Shown here: positions 1-8,755 of the stretch, piece by piece
Layout: each line of letters begins with the position of its first letter
Numbering within the stretch: the stretch's first letter is position 1
Source of the DNA: Rhodocollybia butyracea
Taxonomy: Eukaryota; Basidiomycota; Agaricomycetes; Agaricales; Omphalotaceae
Assembly: GCA_015501585.1 (NCBI GenBank)
Contig: JADNRY010000766.1
Coordinates: 1-27,199, forward strand
Length of the DNA stretch: 27,199 nucleotides
Reading direction: 5' to 3'
Notes under the pieces: generated by a model
Told to the model about the DNA's origin: nothing
The model's database searches: none
What the model saw: only the letters and a program-made list of their open reading frames with translations
Position numbers and translations under genes: made by a program

Positions 1-761
1 CTACGTACAGCGTCTCGGCTCATACCAACATCTTCCAGAGTATGCAGGACAAGTGGGCATGTACTTGAAGTTTGGCTTGCCAGCCAAAGAATGGTACAGC
101 AGCACACTCACGCAGGCTCAGTGAGAGGGTGGCTGGGATGCATTCAAAATGCTCTTTGATGCAGAATTCCCCTCATTCATCACAAAGGATAAATTGGCTG
201 AAAAGTACAAGGAGGAGCTACTCGCACTGACTCTCACAAACAACAACTTGAAGAAGATAAACCCAGAGTCGGGCTTGCCCCAGCATGAGCACTGGGCCAA
301 AAGGGTTCGGCAGCTCGCAACCAAGGCACAGCTCATAAACTCCAATGTGCACATTGATACTGTCTGGAAGAACTTGCCAAATGTGCTAAAGCTGAACGTT
401 GGATACCAATATGCCAACTGGACATTGTTCACGGACACCATAAAGGCTGTGGATTTGACAAAGCTAGAAGCAGCCATCAACCAGCAGGAAGAGATGTGGG
501 CAACCATGCAAGCCCAAGTCCAGATGTTAACACCTAGAAGCAGACTCACCAACTCAATGGCTTCTGCAAAGATCACTGACTCCACAGGTCAGAACAAACA
601 GAACAATGATGTATTCGCCAGTACCATGGGAGGGCAAGGTAACATCCAGTTCAAGCCCTCGACTCCCAGATTGTCAACTCTAGGACCACAGCTCAATGCA
701 GAGAAAAAGGCTGTTCTCCACCGTGGCATAGAGGCTATGTGAGTCTACCCTGACAACAATG
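1..761 (+). pseudogene. Degraded retrotransposon Gag, left half
   Basis: Gag-like reading frame of an old LTR element, open from the left edge of the window (frame starting at base 2) and broken by TGA codons at 122-124 and 740-742. The residues are typical of a retroviral-type capsid: a helical, charged region with WAKRVRQLATKA near base 290 and WTLFTDTIKAVD near base 420. Both stops read as CGA to TGA changes. The frame continues across the Copia insertion: the last base of the CAATG duplication (761) joins base 10709 in the same frame, leading to the zinc knuckle near 10840. The true start lies outside the window. It is assigned to the Ty3-like element whose protease and pre-RT regions follow at 11.1-12.6 kb. 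The family call rests on those downstream parts more than on this Gag. Confidence 0.7.
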
Positions 762-857
762 TGTTGGAACTAAGAGACACATTAGTACATAGTACAACTA
801 AGCTTAGCCAGAAGTGATGAAGGCTAAATCATATTACCATACCTAAGAGACACATTA

Positions 858-890
858 GGCCCCGTTCTGTTACTGTGATGCGACAGCGTG
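858..890 (+). repeat. Harbinger left terminal inverted repeat
   Basis: Begins GGCCCCGTTCTGTTACTGTG and matches the reverse complement of 3892-3924 with about four mismatches over 33 bp; the outermost 13 bp are identical. It is preceded by the TTA target duplication. Confidence 0.9.
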
Positions 891-1066
891 TGAGAGTGAT
901 TTCCCTGCTAAAATCTGTGAGATCGGTTGAGATGTAGAAATGTCAAATATTTGTGTGTTATCTCGTAGATTTTGTGTTCCGTAAATGATAAATCGCGCAT
1001 GAGAGATGTGACAGGCGTGATAGGCGTGATCTCACCATCGTTTCTTGCTGTTCCGTTCCCTCTTCT

Positions 1067-2333
1067 ATGGCTACACCATCTCCTGCTACTGAGGACGATC
1101 CAGGTCCTAACAACAATGACCCTACTAAGGAGAATTTTGATCCTAAATCTCCACTCTCTGTGAAGAAGAAAACCTCAAAAACCACCGGTACAGCCAACAC
1201 TCGAAAACCGAGTCGCAAAAGCACCACGGCAAAACCCAGAAAGAAAACCAATAAAGCCAAAGATCCTGGACCTGAACTGGCCTTGGAGAAACCAGAAAAG
1301 AAGCCTCGTGCTATTTTCTCTACAGAGGATGATAGAATCATGGTCGCCGTCCTGTTGGACCAAAAGGAGGAAGGGAACGCGACAGACAATGGAGGATGGA
1401 AGGAACCTGCACTAAATGCGGTGGTTAAGGCTCTTGAAGGAAGCGAGGTCGAAAGTGGTGGTTCCAAGAAGACTACTAGGAGTGTCAGAGATCATTGGGC
1501 AAAGGTACGTTGTTTTTTTCATGCTACAAGATCACTATTTAACTAATACAATGTTTTTACAGCTGAAGAAAGATTATCAAGCGTTCAAGGAGCTTGCAGA
1601 CATCTCAGGCTGGGGCTGGGACTCGGACAAACAATGTGTTCGTGCTACTGATGAGCAGTGGGACACGTATCTCTTGGTATGTTAGTTGTTTTTCAACGAT
1701 TTGTCCTTCTCTAATATTAAATTCATGTAGGCACACCCAGAGAAAGCAAAGTATCGTGATGCAACATTTCCGTTGTATGAAGACATCGACCTTTTGCTCA
1801 ATGGAGCGCTTGCAACCGGTAACAATGCATTTCATCCTGGTACAGATGCAACAGTACCAGATTTAGACCTCTCGGGCTCGGACAAAGACTCAGATTCGGA
1901 AATTGAGGTAATGGCAATGTCGTTGGCATCGTCAAAGGTATGGTTTAGATCTAGATAGTATTTTCTTGCTGAAACAGCTCAGGTATGGGATGATGGTACA
2001 CCGTTGAAGCGAAAGACATCTGCGCGTGACCCCAACTCTTCTAACAAATGTTCGCGTCGGGACCGCACTGGCCGACTTTCCACATCTGGAGCAATTGAAC
2101 AGATGTCAAAGTCCATTGAGGGTATGGCGAGTGTTTTTGGTGGATCGCAAAGTTCGGAGCCAGTACGTTTGGGCCAGGCTGTTGCGCTGCTTGAGAAAGA
2201 AAAAGAGATTCTGACCAAGGATAAAGCAAGGCTGATGCTCATTGCTCAGCAGGATATCGCGTTTGCTGATCTCATCCTTTCTGTCAAGGATGTCGAAACT
2301 TGTCATGCTATTTACCAGTTGAAGCTTGAGTAG
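1067..2333 (+). CDS. Myb/SANT-like DNA-binding protein of the Harbinger element
   Basis: Four exons fit an uninterrupted frame of 369 residues: 1067-1504, 1563-1676, 1731-1937 and 1983-2333. Introns are 58, 54 and 45 nt, with GT..AG ends and branch-like ACTAATAC and CTAATATT in the first two. The N-terminal 85 residues are basic and rich in Lys, Thr, Ser and Pro. A tryptophan-bearing Myb/SANT-like fold follows (STEDDRIMVAVLLDQ, NGGWKEPAL, RDHWAKLKKDYQAFKEL, SGWGWD). The C-terminal part is acidic, then helical with EKEKEILTKDKARLMLIAQQ. In this superfamily such proteins bind the transposon ends and help the transposase enter the nucleus and excise the element. No stop or frameshift is seen, unlike the partner transposase. 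The stop (2331-2333) lies 1 bp from the stop of the convergent gene. The third intron could have an alternative donor near 1908. Confidence 0.85.
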
Positions 2334-2334
2334 A

Positions 2335-3741
2335 TTAGATACCGCCTGTACTTGAAGTATACGCTATGTAGTCATCCCACATTGCCTGAGCAATGCCATC
2401 TTGTTTCTCCTTTGCCCTCCGGCGCTCTGCAGCTGATATAGTACTACCCAGTTCCCCATCCTCATCGGAATCATCTAGCTGCTCCTGCTGGATCTCCTGC
2501 TGGATCTGTCTTTCAGCAGCAACGCTTCAAATGTTCCAAGCCTTATCGTCAGGATCAAATGACCGAACAAAGTTGTGAACTGCACCCAGTCCTGGTACAA
2601 GCTTGGCTTGAACTGCAAATGGATATTCAGGTGCGCTATTGAGAATCTTGAAGCGTCGCTTCTTGATCCCAACAATACGCTCAATTGCATTTCGAAGCTG
2701 TGCGTGGCGGAGGTTATATAGTTCCTTTGGATTGCGAGGCCTTCAGATAATGTCAGTAATGATATTTGTTATCGGAGAGACCAGTTTATTTTACCGGAGG
2801 CTTGCCTGCTCCCACTCCTTCAGATGCTAGCGCACACCCCGGTAAGGTACCAGCAATGCATTGCATGAAGGAAAACCAGCATCGGCAAGTAGATATTTCC
2901 CATTTGGAATTTGGAGGGTTGTCCGACGTGCATCTTCAAAGATACGGCCATCTCCTGCACTACCTTCCCAACCACTGAGAATATAACAGAAATCCAGGGA
3001 GAAAAGGCAGGCTACAAGGACATTCTGGGAGATCCACCCCTTTCGATTGCGGAATCTCTTCATGTCATCCACAGAGACTCGAGCATGAAAGTGGGAGCCA
3101 TCAATTGCACCAAGGCAGTCCTCAAAGTATGGAAAGTATTTGCTGTTGTTCTTGATCTTCGGGGGAACTTTGTTCTCAGGAAGACGGACATATTTGGCAT
3201 AGAATTTTCCGATGAGAGCATTGAGAACCTCATTGAAGTATCTAGTACAGCATGAGACCAGTCCTTTCAATTACAAAGTAGACACTTGCTTTGATATTGT
3301 TGCAGCGCCGCGCATAAAGCGTTCTTGCAACTCACGATTGCTGCCATTAGAGACAGCGGCACGCAAAAATATGGCCACCTTCTCTTCAATTGATACATAA
3401 CGACTATCTGAAAGTCCACCTATGTTGCAAAGCTCACTGATGAGTGCACGGAAGACATTCTTTCTCATGCCAAACATCCGGCGAAAGCGTTCATTACGGC
3501 CTCCATATACATATTAAAATGAAGGATATATAGATAGACTCTATTACTTACCTGCAAGCAACTCTTTCAGCCAATGCTCTCCTTTGAATGACCCATTCAT
3601 AAGAGGTCGGCGGGTTGAATTTCCGGCTAAATAAACTGTGACGACTGCTACAGCAGCAATTACTGTAAAAGCTGCTATTTTTTTTTTACCAAGGCCCTTT
3701 TCTGTAGCCTTGGAAGCTTTCCCACTTCGCAACCGAGCCAT
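2335..3741 (-). pseudogene. PIF/Harbinger DDE transposase, two nonsense codons
   Basis: Minus-strand gene with exons 3741-3552, 3500-3275, 3241-2795 and 2740-2335; the joined length is 1,269 nt, an exact multiple of three (422 residues). Introns are 51, 33 and 54 nt. The HARBI1-type nuclease shows its catalytic residues in AIDGSHFHARV (first Asp), YLLADAGFPS (second Asp) and LRNAIERIVG (Glu), with GWEGSAGDGRIF between. An N-terminal helical region precedes them (NVFRALISELCNIG, SIEEKVAIFLRAAV). Two stops break it: TAG at 2827-2829, just after PYRGVR, and TGA at 2527-2529, after the core. The start at 3739-3741 is the first Met before a basic and hydrophobic leader. The enzyme would cut at the terminal repeats and target TWA sites, but this copy needs readthrough or help in trans. 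Confidence 0.88.
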
Positions 3742-3800
3742 ACAGAAGAGGAGAGAAAGGATAGAAGCTTGTTAAAGGCGCGATGGCGGCCGCCGGGTAC

Positions 3801-3880
3801 TAATCTCACATCAAAGTTGGGCGGCCGGATTAATCTCACATCGAAGTCGCATCAGTTGCGACAAATCGGATCTCACATTT
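3801..3880. repeat. Harbinger subterminal repeats (ATCTCACAT motif)
   Basis: The right end carries taatctcacatc at 3801 and again at 3831, exactly 30 bp apart, and a third tctcacat at 3871. The left end has the inverted form gtgagat near 916. Subterminal motifs like these are usual binding sites for Harbinger transposase or its Myb partner. The binding role is inferred. Confidence 0.5.
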
Positions 3881-3891
3881 TGTTGTCAAAT

Positions 3892-3924
3892 CACCCTGTC
3901 GTATCAAAGTTACAGAACGGGGCC
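3892..3924 (-). repeat. Harbinger right terminal inverted repeat
   Basis: Ends acagaacggggcc, the complement of the left terminus, followed by the TTA duplication at 3925-3927 and resumption of the Copia LTR (gtacgtagtacaac). Confidence 0.9.
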
Positions 3925-4169
3925 TTAGTACGTAGTACAACTAAGCTATAGGTATAGTGTGAGCATAAATGGCATAAAGCATAAGTATAACAGACATACC
4001 TCAGCCAGAAGTGATGAAGGCTGAGGAAAAGAAGGGAACATTGATACATACAGTATAAGTAGAAATCTGTATCAATGAAATAAAAGTTAAAACAACTTGG
4101 GTCTGATATCTACTTGGTATTAGAGCTGTACATACCGGCGGCCATATACCGTGGACTGAATATCCAATA

Positions 4170-4180
4170 CTCCCCCTCAA
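4170..4180 (-). other. Copia polypurine tract, overlapping the pol stop codon
   Basis: On the minus strand TTGAGGGGGAG lies directly against the 3' LTR start (TATTGG). This is the expected primer site for plus-strand DNA synthesis. The TGA that ends pol (4177-4179) is part of the tract, so coding sequence and replication signal overlap. Confidence 0.7.
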
Positions 4181-5101
4181 CGAGAATGCATTGGGACAAG
4201 TCCCAGTAGTTGAGTTGCCTGTCGATGAGTTTCACCATCAAGAGCTTTGGTGAATATGTCAGCGACATTATCCCTAGAAGCAACAACAGCTGTCTGGATA
4301 TCACCGCAATGAACTGCTTCACGAATCCAGTGGTGGTGAATTTTGATATGTTTGTTTGCATTAGTGACTTGGTCAGAATTAATGTTCTTCAAAGCTGAAG
4401 ATGAATCAACAAACATCTGAGTTGGTTCAGGTTGAGTGAAGTCGAGTTCCTGGAGAAGGGAGGAACCAAACAACTTCCCTACCACAAGGTCCAGCTGCAT
4501 AATATTTGGCTTCACTGGTGGAAGTTGCAACAGCAGTCTGTTTCCTCGTATACCAGGAAAAACAACCTGTACCAAAAGTGAGGGCGGCGCCAGACACCGA
4601 ATGACCATGTTCAAGGTGATCAACAAAGTTGGCGTCAGTATAGGCAAAGAAAAGGAGTAACTTGCCACCAAGGACAAGGACAAAGCCAACAGTCCCCTTC
4701 AAATAGCGAATAATCTGTTTCACTGCTTTCCAGTGGATATGACCGGGATTATGCATGAACTGCGCTACTTGTTGGGTGCTGCGAGTGATGTCCAGGCAGA
4801 TTCGAGTGGAGGCGTGCATGAGAGAACCAACACCTTCAGCGTAGGGCACCAAGCGCATCTCTCTCTGTTCAGGAGAATCATCAGAAGGACAATCAGCTTT
4901 GGACAATACCATCTTTTCCATGGGTGTTCCAACAGGGTGAGCATCATCGAGTCGGAAACGCGAAATGAGAGAGAAGATGTAGGAACATTGGGAAAAGGAA
5001 ATGGTTTGAGCAGATCTATCATGAGTAACAGTCATACCCAAAAATTGAGAGATCTCCCCCTTATCTGAGATATCGAAATGAGTATGGAACTCATCCTTGA
5101 A
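4177..5101 (-). pseudogene. Copia pol: RT C-terminus and RNase H
   Basis: Continues the RT frame after a TGA at 5102-5104. Recognisable Copia blocks are FLGMTVTHDR, a segment resembling the conserved VGSLMHASTRICLDIT block, and the RNase H core AYTDANFVDH and TSTSEAKYYA (the catalytic Asp in YTDA and the Glu in SEAKY are present). A frameshift near 4440 moves the last part, with VDSSSALKNI and HHHWIREAV, into another frame, which then ends at the TGA inside the polypurine tract. RNase H would remove the RNA template during reverse transcription. The copy is non-functional because of the nonsense codon and the frameshift. Confidence 0.85.
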
Positions 5102-5671
5102 TCAAATAATCTGTAGAATGGAGGAACCAAAGAGAGCTAGATCATTGACGTGAGTTGCAATGATGATTATTCCATTGGAATTGGAAATGCAAACCTGAAA
5201 GCCAAGTTCAACCAAAACACTTTTTAGTTTCTCATACCAGAGAAAACCAGACTGCTTAAGTCCATAGAGTGCCTTGTTAAGCTTCCAAACCCACGAATCC
5301 TTTCCTCTGACTGCAAATCCAGGCGGTTGCTTCACATACGTTGGCTGGTCATCAGGGATGGTGCTATTAAGATAAGCAGTTTTCACATCAATGACATGAA
5401 TTTCCCAATCCTGGATGGCCGCTATGGTTGCAATACCATGAATGGATTCAATACGAGCAGTCGGAGCGTGGATATTGACAAAGTCAATACCCGGAATTTG
5501 GGTAAAACCCTGAGCTACAAGTTGAGCTTGGTAGACCTCAATGGCCTGAGTGTTGGCATTGCACTTGATAGCGAAGACCCAGCGCGTACCAATGGCCTTA
5601 CAGTCAGGAGGTGGTGGAACAAGAGAGTAAGTCCCAGTCTCCAAGAGCTGGTTAAGCTCGTAATGACAAGC
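5102..5671 (-). pseudogene. Copia pol: reverse transcriptase core
   Basis: RT palm and fingers of a Copia polymerase, with ETGTYSLVPPP, GTRWVFAIK, TARIESIHGIATIAA, VKTAYLNSTIP and LNKALYGLKQSG in family order. The catalytic box that is normally YVDD reads HVND near 5147 (ATHVNDLALFG), so one of the paired metal-binding aspartates is lost. TGA at 5102-5104 then ends the frame. Upstream, the coding sequence joins the integrase part in frame when the 152-bp insert at 5672-5823 and one copy of its duplication are ignored, so the insert alone broke the gene here. Confidence 0.88.
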
Positions 5672-5823
5672 TGTAAGAGCCCTGACTCTTAATGCCTCAG
5701 ACCATGAGCAAAATCTTGTTCTATTAGAGAAATAGACCGAAACAAGTATGTGGTACGAGGATAAGAGTAGACTAATTATGTAATATTGGCGCTAACGGCA
5801 ATGAACGTGCCGTAGGCGTTACA
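5672..5823. mobile_element. 152-bp solo-LTR-like insertion
   Basis: Sequence beginning TGTAAGAGCC and ending GGCGTTACA, with short inverted ends TGTAA/TTACA, flanked by identical 5-bp CAAGC at 5667-5671 and 5824-5828. TG..CA ends plus a 5-bp duplication are the signature of an LTR left by recombination, or of a very small TRIM-type element. It carries no coding potential. It interrupts the Copia RT gene exactly, and the reading frame is continuous without it. Orientation cannot be told from the sequence. Confidence 0.75.
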
Positions 5824-5828
5824 CAAGC

Positions 5829-6590
5829 AGCTTCCCACTCTGCATGATTGGGAGAGTTGAGAGCCTGCAAAACATTGAATGGAATTTCACCACTCAAGAT
5901 ATGAGCCAGTTCGGGCATCTCCCCCTCATCCCCGCTATCATCCATATCAAGCTCAACATGCAGAGGAATATCCTCATCAATCTGTGGCTGGACTTCTGCT
6001 CTCGCACGAGAGCAAGTCTTAGCAGGTGTAGCATCAGAAGGCATGCGGGGATTAGGACGAGGGGCACAAGGTGGAGGAGTAGCAGGAGGAACAGGAACAG
6101 GAGGGTCAGGTGGGAGAGCGGATGGAGCGGTTATAGGGGAAAACTCATCGTCATCTTTATAAGTAGGATTTTTGAGAGACGAATAATCATAGGACTCCCC
6201 TGTGGCGCTCAAAAGTCCATCTCCATTAGTGTTGTCATCAAACTTCACAGAGATTGCTGAACGTACACCTTTACCTGGCGTGTACACATAGTACGCTACC
6301 CAAGTCTTGTCGAAACCTAGAAAAATACCAGGAGTACCATGAGCGTCAAGTTTATGCTCCTGCGAGTTGTTGTATACCCAAACTTTACATCCAAAAGAAT
6401 GCAATTTTGTACAGTCAGGGTGCTTCTTGTACCAGAGATGATAGGGTGTCTCCCCTTTAGGTAGAGGACTAGCATAAGTCCAGGCATGGATATTAAGAAT
6501 GTACCAGACAGCGTAGCCCCACATAGAGAGAGGAAGTTGAGAGTGAATAAGGATAGTGTGTACCCGGTCAAAAATCAATTGAGGTGCTCA
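5829..6590 (-). pseudogene. Copia integrase C-terminal part and start of RT
   Basis: Frame after a frameshift near 6582: FDRVHTILIHSQLPLSMWGYA, then TPYHLWYKKHPDC, FGCKVWVY and GIFLGFDKTWVAYYVY, the conserved C-terminal integrase region of Copia elements. A long Pro-rich linker (PPDPPVPVPPATPPP) follows, and then the start of the RT region (NSPNHAEWEAAC). The next codons continue on the far side of the 152-bp insertion. Confidence 0.82.
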
Positions 6591-8290
6591 GAACAGCCGT
6601 TCTGTTCAGGAGTGTAAGGAGCGGTCTTTTCCCAGCGGATACCGTGCTCCTTCATCCAATTGCGCCACTTGTTGGTTATATATTCCCCACCATTGTCAGT
6701 GCGGAAAACCTTCAACTTTTTGCCGGTTACCTTCTCTACTTCAACTAACCACTGCTTAAAAGCAGTAAAGCATCACTCTTGTGGTGAAGCAAGTAACCCC
6801 AAGCCATACGGGAGCAATCATCAAGAAACATGATGAGATACCCCATGCTGGTCGTGGTCAAGACCAGAGCTGGTCCCCAAAGATCTGAGTGAACTAGGCC
6901 CAGTGGCTCTGAAGCTCTAGAGTTTGATTCAGGAAAGCACACGTAGGTGAGCTTTCCCTGTGCACAGGCATCACAGACAGGGGGTTCTGCAGCCAATTCT
7001 GAGGCCGTAAGTTTCACAGTCATCCCCTCAAGCGTATCCAAACAGTACAAGTCACGACAAGCGGGATAGTTCAAATGCCCAAGCTCGTTATGAAGCTGAA
7101 CCAGTTTGGAGTAAAGCAGAGGTTTGTCCGAGGTGGAAAATGTAAACGCAGAGGTGGAGGGAGCAGAGTCAAGGTGATAAAGTTGAGAATTGTCCTTTGT
7201 TCCAGTGAAAACAACATCCTCCTCATCAATAAGGCGCTGGATAAAAGTACCAGCATCATCCTTACTAAATGTTACACATTTCCCTGTGCCGAAGACAGTA
7301 TAACACTTAGCTTTGTCGAGTCGGTAAACGTAAATGAGGGTAGGAGAGGAGTCAGGAACAAAAGCAGTGTCCTTCAGATTGAGACGGGCAAGTTGACGAT
7401 GGCGATGACGCGCAAGAAAAACGGCTATACCTCGACCCGCAATCTTCATAGTACCATGACCAAATCCAGTAACCTTCTGAGAAATGGCCGGATGGTGGAA
7501 AGACGTGAAGTCGGCACAAACAGAATGAATGTGAGACGTAGTACCAGAGTTGATAATGATGGGAGGCCTATCGGCAGTCGTACCAGCTGGATACACTGAC
7601 TCAGACATAGGCTGGGAGGAATTCACATTTGTAGAAGTCTCGGTCACCAGGTAAGCAGAGAAATTGATAATATTGGCGCCCAAAGAAGATTCTACGAAAT
7701 GTGATGAGGTAGACTGCTCAGTTTCACCTTCTCCCCCACTATCCACATGGTGGGCTTTCTCTTTGCCCTTCTTCTTATTTTTGCCCTTTCTGTTATCTCC
7801 CTTAGCCTCCATAGCATGTTTCCCACCACCGGGCTTACGGCAAAAATCCTTGGTGTGACTGGGAGTGTGGCAGTTGACACAATAATAATCTCCACGGGCC
7901 GCATAGGAGTGTTTGAGCACAGCGACGGCGGCTTCTACGTTTGACATGCCAGAATTAGAGTTCTCGTTGGGATGAGCCAAACAGTAAGAACCTAAAATCT
8001 GTTGGACAGTCAACTCAAGAGTAGTGCTGGAGGTGAGAGGTAAACTGTGGATCCAGGTGTGCCAAGACCCGGTCGCACCTCCCTCATTGGGGAGAGTAGT
8101 GACAAGAATAGCAGAGGCAAACCCTTCCTCCACAACATACCCAGCTTTCCGGATGTCCTGCAGAGCGGATTCAAAACCCTGAAGATGGGTGGACAAAGAA
8201 TGAAAGCTATGCTGGAGCGGAAGTTGGCAGGTGAGTCGGGATAAGAACATCATGATGAGACCAGAACCCTGAACCTGAAAGTTGTTTATA
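6583..8290 (-). pseudogene. Copia Gag C-terminus, protease and integrase catalytic core
   Basis: Open from about 8290 to 6745 on the minus strand. A Gag helix region (LPLTSSTTLELTVQQILGSY) is followed by a CCHC zinc knuckle (CVNCHTPSHTKDFC, CX2CX4HX4C) and a Lys-rich tail. The protease motif reads INSGTTSH where DSGxTSH is expected, so the catalytic Asp is Asn. Next come the GAG-pre-integrase region (LHNELGHLNYPACRDL, CDACAQGKL), giving the HHCC zinc site, and the first integrase Asp (HSDLWGPA). A 1-nt deletion near 6768 shifts the frame; the second Asp and catalytic Glu region (RTDNGGEYITN, YTPEQNGCSEHLN) follows in the new frame to about 6583. Confidence 0.87.
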
Positions 8291-8668
8291 GGTGGCGGCG
8301 CTCGTAAGACCTTATACCATGCTGGCCATGCTCTCAGAGATACACTGGAGAGGCATGTTCATCATATAAGAATCCATCCGTTGCCAGATAAGATACTTAG
8401 TGTCGGTATCGGGAGGACAAACAAGTGCACCAGACAAAATAGACTGACATCCTACTGTGCGAGCACCAGCGAGGAAGACGGCAGACCAAGACAAAAAATT
8501 TGTTTCACCTTTAAGCTTAGTGTCACGAGGGAAGAGCAAATTTCCACCACTAGGGATGGTCAAATCACTCGGAATAGTTGGCGCGGTCATAGCGGTCTGT
8601 GTACTTGAAGTAGTCTGAGTAGGTTGGGTAGTAGGAGTGGAAGGGGTAGTAGACATTGATAGAGACAA
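8291..8668 (-). pseudogene. Copia Gag N-terminus
   Basis: Starts at Met 8666-8668 with a Ser/Thr/Pro-rich leader (STTPSTPTTQPTQTTSSTQT), then the Copia Gag block LKGETNFLSWSAVF, conserved in the UBN2/retrotran_gag families, and SILSGALVCPPDTD, YLIWQRMDSYMMNM. It ends at a TAA near 8312. Related sequence picks up in another frame (FQVQGSGLIMMFLSRL) in the downstream segment, so a frameshift separates the two Gag parts. Confidence 0.8.
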
Positions 8669-8742
8669 GGGTTATGCAGGAAGAGAAGATAAAAGATTCA
8701 ATTCCAGTAATCACTATAAGGCTGGCTGTATCAGGCGGACTC

Positions 8743-8755
8743 GGGGCCCATAACC
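8743..8755 (-). other. Copia primer-binding site (half initiator-tRNA type)
   Basis: Directly next to the 5' LTR the minus strand reads GGTTATGGGCCCC. Copia, Ty5 and related elements prime from the anticodon arm of initiator tRNA-Met, whose complement is GGTTATGAGCCC; only one base differs here. The call rests on position and this similarity. Confidence 0.6.

Larger units (their letters stand above)
858..3924. mobile_element. PIF/Harbinger DNA transposon
   Basis: A 3,067-bp element with imperfect ~33-bp terminal inverted repeats beginning GGCCCCGTTCTGT, flanked by TTA at 855-857 and 3925-3927, the TWA duplication expected of PIF/Harbinger. It sits inside the left Copia LTR, whose sequence resumes exactly after the second TTA. 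It carries the two genes typical of the superfamily: a Myb/SANT-like protein on the plus strand and a DDE transposase on the minus strand, arranged tail to tail. The Myb-like gene is open throughout; the transposase has two in-frame stops, so this copy is probably not autonomous. Confidence 0.95.
762..4169 (-). repeat. Copia 3' LTR, split by the Harbinger element
   Basis: LTR sequence at 762-857 continues at 3928-4169, about 338 bp in total, and aligns with the other LTR at 8756-10703. It contains a short internal duplication: the ctaagagacac..agtacaactaagct unit occurs twice about 76 bp apart, and the Harbinger element landed in the second unit, duplicating TTA. It ends at 4169 next to a polypurine tract. 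The 3' terminal CA has become TA at this end. Confidence 0.88.

Noticed and set aside
3655..3715. Hydrophobic stretch in the Harbinger transposase leader as a membrane anchor
   Set aside because: It is Ala/Val-rich next to a basic run at the N-terminus of a nuclear transposase; a membrane role is not supported, and the first exon may be degraded.
7075..7599. 174-codon plus-strand frame inside the Copia element
   Set aside because: Opposite strand of the Copia protease/integrase region, which has clear family motifs on the minus strand.
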